A stretch of 64,000 bases of DNA. Origin: Flammeovirgaceae bacterium (GTDB lineage Bacteria > Bacteroidota > Bacteroidia > Cytophagales > Cyclobacteriaceae). Shown here one piece after another: positions 17,226 to 24,701 of the stretch; position 1 is the stretch's first letter; every line of letters begins with the position of its first letter. The notes beneath the pieces are model-generated. The model made no database searches. It saw only the letters and a program-made list of their open reading frames with translations, and had not been told where the DNA came from. The stretch spans positions 62,001 to 126,000 of the forward strand of contig JAIYCV010000042.1 in NCBI GenBank assembly GCA_027487845.1, written 5' to 3'. A program made the translations under genes and the position numbers.

Positions 17226-19121
17226 CTAAAAACCGAAAAAAGTTCTGCGCGTTGTAGCTAAAAAAGTGCGTGCCTTTTTTAAATCGCACTTTACACCAAA
17301 GACAATATTTCTACCAATTGAAGAAGAGAACTGGCTTGAGCCTGAAACGATCGTGCTGCCTTGTCCTGATGGGGTAAGGGGGCTCATGTAACGATCTAAT
17401 AAATTGTTAGCTGAAAAGTATAATAGCAAACCCGTTTCCGGTAATTCATAAGTGGTAGAAAAGTCAACAACATCAAACTTTGCATAGTCGATAAGGCTTT
17501 GATAGTACCTGCCATTTGATTCATAAAAAACATTGCCTGATTGCTCTGTTCGGGCATCTGTATAATGATACCCTATCGAAATCTTTGTGTTTTTTATGCG
17601 AGAAACGGTCAATGATGTTCCAAACTTTATAGCTGGATAAATACCGTCCGCGATATCAGTATTTGAAGTTAAATAGGTAAAATCAGCGTTTGCCGAAACT
17701 GCCATGGACAGTTCTTTTGTAATGTCCAGTGAAAATCCGTCAACAGCTATTTGGCGTTTCGTGTTTCTACTTTCGAAAACTGGGATCGAATTGATCTCGT
17801 TGCGGTTAAACTTGACAGCGGTAATGGTTAGTTTCCTTTCCACATTAAGTGAAAGCCCATACTCATAACTAGTATTCTGTTCTGGCTTTAAAGGGAGATC
17901 TGGATATGCAGTTGAAAATTGAAAGTTTGTCGGTGATACAAACGAGGTTGAAATCGAACCAAACAACTTTAAGTTGATCCGGCTATTTATTGCGATATTC
18001 CGCGAAGGATTGATATTGTAGAGCACCAAAGAATTGTATCTGGAATGAGTAGAGATTCTTACACCGGCTTGAATATCAATTCCTAAAGGGCCTGCAATAA
18101 ACAAGCTCGTAAAAGGATCAATGATGGTATAATCATTTTTCTTAAATATGCTGCTGTAGTTCAAGTGCTGAAAACTGACACCGCTCAAAACTCTTGCAAA
18201 GGAATTAATCTGCAGATTGTATGCTATTTCTGAAAAGGTATTAGTGCCAGTGAAATCATAAAAGTCAGGGGCGATGGTATTTTTCGAATGATGTAGAATC
18301 GTTTCCAATGTACCCTTAGAAAGCTTATAGATCCCTTTTGCGCCAAGCCTCAATTGTTGCGAACCTACGCTGCTGCCAGAAAACTGATCTATCATGCTAT
18401 AATCACCAAACACGTCCAAGTTAAAGTTAGCATTAAACTGGTAAGAAGCTCGCAGACTAAAACCTCTTTTGCCAAAACTGGTATTATCATTTCTTGGAGA
18501 AGGTACAAAGCTATTGAGACTATTCGCTGCACTTACCATAAACGAAAATCTCTCATAATTGCCGTTAAGAATTACACTCTGAGCATAGCTGCTCCAAGTC
18601 CCAGCGTTTAAATTGACTTCACCATTTATTCCCTTAACAGTTGATCTTTTGGTTTGAATTGCTATAATCCCAGTGCTCGCCCCAGATCCATACAACGTAC
18701 TAAGTCCACCTAGTAAAACTTCAATAGCTTCGATGGTTTCTATAGAAATATTACGTAAATCATAAAAAGCTTGGTTGAATAGTGGGTTGTTGATTGGTAT
18801 ACCGTCAATCAGAATGAGTGTTTGATTTACATGGCCTCCTCTGCTGCTATAATTACAAGAACTATTTGGCGAGTTGAAGACGCCATCTATTTGCATTCCG
18901 GGTATCTCATTCAATATATCTGCAAGCCTTCGACCATATTGTCTTTCTAACTGCTCCCGTGTTATTTTGTATATTACCTTGCCAGACCTGTTAACATGTA
19001 TGTCGAATCTAGTACCCACCTTAACTGAATCTTTTACCCATCGAGTCTTCAGTGAGTCCTGTCCAAATACCAAACAACTAGCCAAGAATAGGATTATGCC
19101 TATACCGTGCTTCAATAACAT
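17226..19121 (-). CDS. TonB-dependent outer membrane receptor
   Basis: 631 aa with a signal peptide (cleavage near VFGQ, residue 21). The plug domain (about 50-160) has ITREQLERQYGRRLADILNEIPGM and LIDGIPINNP, followed by a beta-barrel ending in F, as in outer-membrane proteins. It imports a ligand using energy from TonB-ExbBD. It lacks the N-terminal carboxypeptidase-like domain of SusC proteins and resembles siderophore/cobalamin receptors. The ligand is unknown. It lies just downstream of the B12 operon on the same strand but about 48 nt beyond the last small gene, so read-through from the riboswitch transcript is possible. Confidence 0.88.
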   Translation of the reverse strand: MLLKHGIGIILFLASCLVFGQDSLKTRWVKDSVKVGTRFDIHVNRSGKVIYKITREQLERQYGRRLADILNEIPGMQIDGVFNSPNSSCNYSSRGGHVNQTLILIDGIPINNPLFNQAFYDLRNISIETIEAIEVLLGGLSTLYGSGASTGIIAIQTKRSTVKGINGEVNLNAGTWSSYAQSVILNGNYERFSFMVSAANSLNSFVPSPRNDNTSFGKRGFSLRASYQFNANFNLDVFGDYSMIDQFSGSSVGSQQLRLGAKGIYKLSKGTLETILHHSKNTIAPDFYDFTGTNTFSEIAYNLQINSFARVLSGVSFQHLNYSSIFKKNDYTIIDPFTSLFIAGPLGIDIQAGVRISTHSRYNSLVLYNINPSRNIAINSRINLKLFGSISTSFVSPTNFQFSTAYPDLPLKPEQNTSYEYGLSLNVERKLTITAVKFNRNEINSIPVFESRNTKRQIAVDGFSLDITKELSMAVSANADFTYLTSNTDIADGIYPAIKFGTSLTVSRIKNTKISIGYHYTDARTEQSGNVFYESNGRYYQSLIDYAKFDVVDFSTTYELPETGLLLYFSANNLLDRYMSPLTPSGQGSTIVSGSSQFSSSIGRNIVFGVKCDLKKARTFLATTRRTFFGF

Positions 19122-19168
19122 ATAGACAATATTTATCTAAAAATGGCAAAAATTATTTAATCGTCCTA

Positions 19169-19345
<177 letters not shown>

Positions 19346-19990
19346 TTAGCTCATTTCAATAAACCAATAATTTCCATGATGAAGCGTGGCGCCAAACGTT
19401 ACCTCTATTGCTTGTCGGAACAATGGCGTATTAACAACCAATGTGTGAAACTCCCCGTTTTCACCGCATGCATCCACGCCAATCGCTTCAAGTTCATCAA
19501 CTAGCGCTGGCGTTATCTTTTTGCCTAAGTAGCTTGGCCCCATCAGTTCGTTGCAAGAGACAATGTAGGTTTCAATCCCAGCTCCAATCATTTGAAGTAC
19601 CAACTTCTTTCTGTCTTGCTGCCAAAGTGGAAGCCAAGCTTTTAGCCCAACAAACTCGCAGACGTTCTCTTCCCAATCGCGATGCGCTTGTAAATCGATA
19701 TCGCCAAACACAGCCGAGTCGATTTTATAGTACTCTTTCAATTGCACTAATGCCGAAACAAAAGTTGTTTCATAGTTTGCCCAACTGGTTGATTTTGCCA
19801 GCAATGGCAAGCCAATCATCGCAGCCTGGCTTTCCAATATTGCTTTTGGAATTCCATGGCTGCGACTAATGTTTCCGCTTTCATTCATCATGTTAAGCAG
19901 CGCTACTGGTTTCAATTCAGCGTTCATTGCAAGCATCATAGCAAAGCAACTATCCTTTCCTCCACTCCAACTAGTAACAAATGAATTCAT
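19346..19990 (-). CDS. Dph6-like ATP pyrophosphatase (adenine nucleotide alpha hydrolase family)
   Basis: 214 aa, cytoplasmic. The PP-loop SGGKDS lies at residues 9-14. GDIDLQAHRDWEENVC and the C-terminal GENGEFHT motif are typical of diphthine-ammonia ligase (Dph6) relatives. Bacteria lack diphthamide, so the role must differ. Genes of this type are found in cobalamin-regulated loci of Bacteroidota, and here it lies 3 nt after the BtuB-like gene behind a B12 riboswitch. A role in cobamide or cofactor amidation is only a hypothesis. Confidence 0.85.
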   Translation of the reverse strand: MNSFVTSWSGGKDSCFAMMLAMNAELKPVALLNMMNESGNISRSHGIPKAILESQAAMIGLPLLAKSTSWANYETTFVSALVQLKEYYKIDSAVFGDIDLQAHRDWEENVCEFVGLKAWLPLWQQDRKKLVLQMIGAGIETYIVSCNELMGPSYLGKKITPALVDELEAIGVDACGENGEFHTLVVNTPLFRQAIEVTFGATLHHGNYWFIEMS

Positions 19991-19993
19991 GCC

Positions 19994-21856
19994 TTATAAT
20001 CTAGCTGACACCCCAACGTTCGCATTGAAGCGAAGTGTGTTGTACCCATACACCTCGTAATACTCTTGATTAAGAATATTTTTTGCGTCTATAAAAAAAG
20101 CGAGCTTCCCTTTCAAAATCTTGTATTCGCCATAAACATCCAGCAATTGATAATCAGATAAATCAACAGCTTTTGTTTTGAATTCGGTCAAATCAAAAAA
20201 TGAATCTTTACGCGCATCAAACGCTTTGAAATTGGCACTTACAAAAAGCTTAGATGTTGCTTGATAGGCAACATTAGCTCCGAAAGTATTTTTTGGCTTT
20301 CGAATCAAATTATCCCCATCAACAAAGGCGTAAAAACCTCGGATCGATAGTGCTTTGTTGATTTGGACAGTAGGCTCAATCTCAATACCTTGATTGTTTT
20401 GTTCGCTCAGATTAACATAGCCTTTAGTTCCGTAGATGATGATGTTAGCAATCTGTCTGTTAAAGTAGTTTACTCTTAGATTAAACCGTTTATCGGTCGA
20501 AAAATAATGTGCACCTGTTTGTACGTTCGCGCTTGTTTCTGGCTTCAATTGATCGTTGGCTCCAAATTGGCCGTAGAGTTCATTTAGTGTTGGCGCTTTA
20601 AAACCAGTTGAGTAATTGGCAAACAGCTTAATGTTTTGATTAACGAAATAGGATGGATTTATACTAAACGTGAGCGCATCGCCAAACTGTGAATGATTGT
20701 TGTACCTACCGCCCACCTCGGCCGAAAATCCATTGACATTTTTTAGAAAGATAGATGCATACGGGCTAATAATTTTGATGGATGGGTTTGCCTTTTTAGC
20801 CTTCTCATCATCCATTTTTTGATTCTGGAAATTGACTCCGTACAATAACTGGAATGTGCTGGAGAGATCACTGGTAAGAAAAAGTTCTGCATTATCAAAA
20901 TACCCTTTATACTCAAATGTGCCATACTGATTGCCGTAACTTCGCCTAGTATCAATACGTCCATACTGCCAATTCAACGTAGTTTTTTTAAGATCTTGAT
21001 TACCCGTCACTCCGTAGTTGGTAATTTTCGATGTGAATGCTGCCGTGGGATCATCCGCAAATCCTCCTGCATCATATTTCCCATTATAGTCGGCAAACCT
21101 AAAAAATGGATTAAGTGACAAGCCCTTTGATGGATTGATTGTAAAATTTGCATTTACCGAATTTTGCTTCACTCCATCTTTGTCAAAGTTGCCGTTCCCT
21201 ATCGCATCTTTTGCTTCGCTAACGCCATCTGTAGAGTAGCGGGTATATCCAACATTATAATTAACAATGCCATCAGAGCCACCCACTCCAATGGTGCCTT
21301 TGAATGTGTTATAGCTGCCATAGCTCAGTGTTCCGAATCCGGCCAACGGTTTATTTCCTTTCTTTTTGGTAATAATGTTTATTACTCCAGCTATGGCATC
21401 GGTTCCATAGAGAGTAGATTGACTGCCCTTCAAAATCTCAATGCGCTCCACCTGATCGATAGGCAACAAGCGCAAATCAAATGCACCGCCCACACTGCTC
21501 GGATCATTGACCGCAATGCCATCAACCAAAATCAACGTGTACTTGGTAGAAGCTCCCTGAAGAAAAACTGATTTATCCTTTCCGGGATTACTGTTAGCCC
21601 CGTTAACAACGACACCCGCTTGTTCATTTAACAGTTGCGAAATGTCTTTACCAGAGCTTCGCTTTAATTGCTCTTCGTCAATTACTACCAGCACTTTGCC
21701 AGTTTCGGATTGATTCTTTGCGAATTTCGTGGCTGTAACTACAACCTCTGATAGAACCTTTGTTGAGTCTTGCGTTTGCTGAGCACTTGTTTTACTTGGA
21801 GCCAGCCCCCAAAGGACAATTAAAGTTATTGTCCAGACTTTTTTCTCTCTTTTCAT
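19994..21856 (-). CDS. btuB: BtuB-like TonB-dependent vitamin B12 receptor
   Basis: 620 aa from ATG 21856 (MKREKKVWTITLIVL), which opens a clear signal peptide. A longer reading from 21952 adds 32 aa with no signal character and is rejected. The plug domain follows KVLSEVVVTATKFAKNQSETGKV, with LVDGIAVNDP and GSQSTLYGTDAIAGVINIITK. The barrel resembles BtuB in length. It is the first gene after the cobalamin riboswitch on this strand, which is strong evidence that the ligand is cobalamin. The ATP pyrophosphatase follows 3 nt downstream. Confidence 0.9.
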   Translation of the reverse strand: MKREKKVWTITLIVLWGLAPSKTSAQQTQDSTKVLSEVVVTATKFAKNQSETGKVLVVIDEEQLKRSSGKDISQLLNEQAGVVVNGANSNPGKDKSVFLQGASTKYTLILVDGIAVNDPSSVGGAFDLRLLPIDQVERIEILKGSQSTLYGTDAIAGVINIITKKKGNKPLAGFGTLSYGSYNTFKGTIGVGGSDGIVNYNVGYTRYSTDGVSEAKDAIGNGNFDKDGVKQNSVNANFTINPSKGLSLNPFFRFADYNGKYDAGGFADDPTAAFTSKITNYGVTGNQDLKKTTLNWQYGRIDTRRSYGNQYGTFEYKGYFDNAELFLTSDLSSTFQLLYGVNFQNQKMDDEKAKKANPSIKIISPYASIFLKNVNGFSAEVGGRYNNHSQFGDALTFSINPSYFVNQNIKLFANYSTGFKAPTLNELYGQFGANDQLKPETSANVQTGAHYFSTDKRFNLRVNYFNRQIANIIIYGTKGYVNLSEQNNQGIEIEPTVQINKALSIRGFYAFVDGDNLIRKPKNTFGANVAYQATSKLFVSANFKAFDARKDSFFDLTEFKTKAVDLSDYQLLDVYGEYKILKGKLAFFIDAKNILNQEYYEVYGYNTLRFNANVGVSARL

Positions 21857-22007
21857 TTTAAAAGATTTAATGGTTTTGAAAAAAGAGTAAAAGGCTGAAA
21901 ATGAAACGATGATAACGCTATGAAAGGAACCTGCAGAATCCTGACAAAACATTAATCAAATGAATCACAGTCGCTTTTTACCCGAAGCACTGATGTATGT
22001 TGTATTT

Positions 22008-22180
22008 CGGCAGGTCTCCTGGCTCTCCACATTCGCTAACGCCTTCCCATCTTGTTAAAGACAGTGGCTTTGGTTGTTAGTTCATTAAGTGGATTACAGT
22101 TGCGGGAACAGCCCCCGATTTAAACGGGGTTCCCTTTTAATTTTCTGTTGATGTAACTCAACAAGAAAAACCGCAATACA
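22008..22180 (-). ncRNA. Cobalamin (adenosylcobalamin) riboswitch
   Basis: Read on the complement from about 22180 to 22008. The conserved blocks appear in order: AAAAGGGAACCCCG, GGGGCTGTTCCCGC, AACTGTAATCC (B12 box), GCCACTG, GGGAAGGC, and the closing AGCCAGGAGACCTGCC. Order and spacing fit the classical cobalamin riboswitch. It should repress the btuB-ATP pyrophosphatase-DUF5522 operon when B12 is plentiful. The expression platform in the roughly 150 nt before the start codon is not obvious. Confidence 0.93.
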
Positions 22181-22184
22181 GGTG

Positions 22185-22192
22185 CAAACATA
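22185..22192 (-). promoter_or_regulatory. -7 element of the riboswitch transcript
   Basis: TATGTTTG on the complement matches TAnnTTTG and would place the transcript start near 22180, where the riboswitch begins. The -33 region is weak. It lies about 22 nt from the start codon of the divergent btuF-like gene. Confidence 0.55.
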
Positions 22193-22213
22193 ATAAATTC
22201 CGTAAACTTGTGA

Positions 22214-23383
22214 ATGATTAATATTTCAAGATTCAAATTTCAAAATTTAAAACCCCATGTTTCGGCCTTTAGCCTGTGGCTTGTAGCCTGCTGCTTATTT
22301 GTATCCTGCGAAAGCAAAAAAACAACAAGTAGATATAAGCAAGGCGACTCTCTAAAATATGCTGTTGGGTTTAGTATTAGTAATCAAGGGAACTCAAAAC
22401 TTGTTGAAGTAAAATACCCTTATCAAAATGCTACTTCAGGTTATAAATATCTTTTAGTACCTAAAGGAGAAACTATTCCCGCGCACGATGATCAAACAAA
22501 GGTAATAGCCGTCCCCCTAGAAAACATTGTATGCACTTCCACTACCCATATTCCACTTCTTGACTATTTAAACCTAACTAATAAACTCGTTGGCTTCCCA
22601 ACAACTGACTACATCAGCTCTGCAAAAATGAGAGCCCGAATTGACTCTGGAAAAATTGTTGATCTGGGGATTGATAAAGGAATGAACATGGAACGCCTAA
22701 TTGTTCTTAAGCCATCGGCAGTAATGGGCTATGCGTTGAGTAACGATTTAGGGCAGTTAAAAAAAATTCAAGAGCTGGGCTTGGCTGTTATCATCAATGC
22801 GGAATACTTGGAGAAGCATCCGTTGGGTCGGGCCGAGTGGATCAAGTTTATGGCGTTGTTCTTTAATAAAGAAAAAGAAGCTGATTCCGTTTTTAATTTT
22901 ATTGAAAAGGAATATCTACTGACAAAACAGCTTGCGGAGCAAACAAAGACAAGACCGACCACAATGAGCGGTATTGTCTATGGCGATACGTGGTATTTGC
23001 CAGGTGGAAAAAACTATGCAAGCACTTTATTAGCAGATGCGGGATGTAATTACCTATGGAAAGAGGATGGATCGAATGGATTTCTTGAATTGAGTTTTGA
23101 ATCGGTCTACAAGAAAGCCCATGCAGCGAACCTTTGGATTGGGGTTGGTGGTTTTTTATCCTTGGACGAAATGAAAGCTTCAGAACAACGTTACTCGAAA
23201 TTCAACGCGTTTAAGGAGAGAACCATCTTCACCTACAATGCACGTAAAGGAGCGAAAGGTGGAAGCGAATTTTTAGAACTCGGGTATTTGAGGCCTGATT
23301 TGATTTTGAAAGATTTAGTTAAGATTGCGCATCCCGAGGTATTAGAAAACCACCAGCTCTATTTCTATAAGCAGTTAAAATAG
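22214..23383 (+). CDS. btuF: BtuF-like substrate-binding lipoprotein
   Basis: 389 aa with a lipoprotein signal peptide and lipobox LFVSC (C32). The periplasmic-binding domain (about 90-380) includes VVCTSTTH-like and LNLTNKLVGFPTTDYISS, then the C-terminal LELGYLRPDLILKDLVKIAHPE, as in FepB/BtuF cluster A-2 binding proteins. It is divergent from the riboswitch-controlled btuB operon, so B12 is the likely ligand. No BtuC or BtuD is in the window. The first 30 codons are made of intergenic-type repeat words (see findings). Own promoter not certain; TAAACTTG at 22203 is a weak candidate. Confidence 0.85.
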   Translation: MINISRFKFQNLKPHVSAFSLWLVACCLFVSCESKKTTSRYKQGDSLKYAVGFSISNQGNSKLVEVKYPYQNATSGYKYLLVPKGETIPAHDDQTKVIAVPLENIVCTSTTHIPLLDYLNLTNKLVGFPTTDYISSAKMRARIDSGKIVDLGIDKGMNMERLIVLKPSAVMGYALSNDLGQLKKIQELGLAVIINAEYLEKHPLGRAEWIKFMALFFNKEKEADSVFNFIEKEYLLTKQLAEQTKTRPTTMSGIVYGDTWYLPGGKNYASTLLADAGCNYLWKEDGSNGFLELSFESVYKKAHAANLWIGVGGFLSLDEMKASEQRYSKFNAFKERTIFTYNARKGAKGGSEFLELGYLRPDLILKDLVKIAHPEVLENHQLYFYKQLK

Positions 23384-23514
23384 CAATTTGCGAGAGATTG
23401 ACAGAGCCTTTACCTTTCAATTCGAGAACATTGTCATTCAACCAAAAAATTAATTTTCGAGTTTTGTGATTTTTTGACTTTAATCTGCGATTAGTGTAGA
23501 AAGGATATCTTATT

Positions 23515-24018
23515 GTGAGATCAGCAACCGATACAGATGAGTTCGTTCAACTAATACGTGATTACAAGGGAGTAATTTACAAAATCCTATATTCCTATTG
23601 CAAAGACGCAGATGACAGAAAAGATCTTCAGCAAGAGATACTAATACAACTATGGAGATCATTTGAAAGTAATAAGCCAAATGTTAATCTTTCAGGCTGG
23701 GTTTATCGTGTTGCGCTCAATGTAGCCATTTCTCATTATCGCAAAGAGATAAAAAGAAAAGAAAGTAAGACCCCAATAGATGATATCGTCTTTAACATCC
23801 ACTCCGTTAATTACCTGGACGAACTCGACACCAACCTGAGTCAATTGTATCGATTTATACATCAGCTCGATCCTTTTAACAAAGCACTGATAATGCTTTA
23901 TTTGGAAGAGAAAAGTCATCGAGATATTGCGGAGATTCTCGGGATAAGCGAAACAAATGTCGGCACAAAAATCAGTCGCATTAAAAAAGAACTTAAAGAT
24001 CAAGCAACTAATAAATAA
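23515..24018 (+). CDS. ECF-type RNA polymerase sigma factor
   Basis: 167 aa with a GTG start. Region 2 (LIRDYKGVIYKILYSYCKDADDRKDLQQEILIQLWRS) and region 4 (LDPFNKALIMLYLEEKSHRDIAEILGISETNVGTKISRIKKEL) with a helix-turn-helix are clear, and region 3 is absent as in ECF factors. It is followed 4 nt later by a membrane protein gene that may act as its regulator. The target regulon is unknown. Confidence 0.92.
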   Translation: MRSATDTDEFVQLIRDYKGVIYKILYSYCKDADDRKDLQQEILIQLWRSFESNKPNVNLSGWVYRVALNVAISHYRKEIKRKESKTPIDDIVFNIHSVNYLDELDTNLSQLYRFIHQLDPFNKALIMLYLEEKSHRDIAEILGISETNVGTKISRIKKELKDQATNK

Positions 24019-24022
24019 TGTT

Positions 24023-24631
24023 ATGGAACTAGACGAACTGAAAGACTACTGGAAATTAGAGAACGAAAAATTAAAAGAACGAATCCAACTTAACGAAAGC
24101 CTTATTAAAAAAGGTTACCTGAAAAAAAACGTAAGTGAAGTTGATCTGCTAATTAAAACATCAATACTGGGAAGAAACCTTGCATTAGTTTATGCTTTGA
24201 TATCTTTTATTTTTACAATCATTTTAATAAAACAAATTGAATTTAGTATCCCTTGTTTTCTAGGCGGACTAGCTATGTTGTGGTCATTTAAAGATCATTT
24301 AGTAATTACTCGTCCAAAGTATTTTGAGTTGCCAATAGTAGAACTGCAAAAAGCACTTCACAAATTCAGAATACATACCTCTTCAAGAAGTATTTACGAT
24401 TTATTAATTGTTTTTGTATGGTTTGTTACAATTATACCAGCGTGGATAAATATAAGGCATAACACTTCCGTTTACCAAAACAAAGAATTTGGAACTACGT
24501 ACTTCCTCAGCTTGATGGGAATTACCCTTCTGCTAATCATACCCTTTCGATATATCTACAAAAGTTTTGAAAACAAATTGAAGACTGCAGAAAATTCATT
24601 AAATGAAATTCTGGCGTTTGAAAAAGCATGA
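24023..24631 (+). CDS. Membrane protein paired with the ECF sigma factor
   Basis: 202 aa from ATG 24023, 4 nt after the sigma stop; a longer reading from 23957 would overlap the sigma gene by 62 nt and is rejected. A charged helical N-terminus (about 1-45, LKDYWKLENEKLKERIQLNESL) precedes two pairs of membrane segments (about 54-90 and 125-180) and a cytoplasmic tail. The arrangement suggests an anti-sigma factor, but no zinc anti-sigma motif is present. Function inferred from context only. Confidence 0.75.
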   Translation: MELDELKDYWKLENEKLKERIQLNESLIKKGYLKKNVSEVDLLIKTSILGRNLALVYALISFIFTIILIKQIEFSIPCFLGGLAMLWSFKDHLVITRPKYFELPIVELQKALHKFRIHTSSRSIYDLLIVFVWFVTIIPAWINIRHNTSVYQNKEFGTTYFLSLMGITLLLIIPFRYIYKSFENKLKTAENSLNEILAFEKA

Positions 24632-24701
24632 TCGAAGGGAACAGCAACAAGCATAAATATAACCATCATCAAAAAATTATTTGATCTGATACGAGAATTC
24701 G

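Noticed and set aside
21857-21952. 32-codon N-terminal extension of the BtuB-like receptor
   Set aside because: It lies in the riboswitch leader and lacks signal-peptide character; the internal ATG gives a proper signal peptide.
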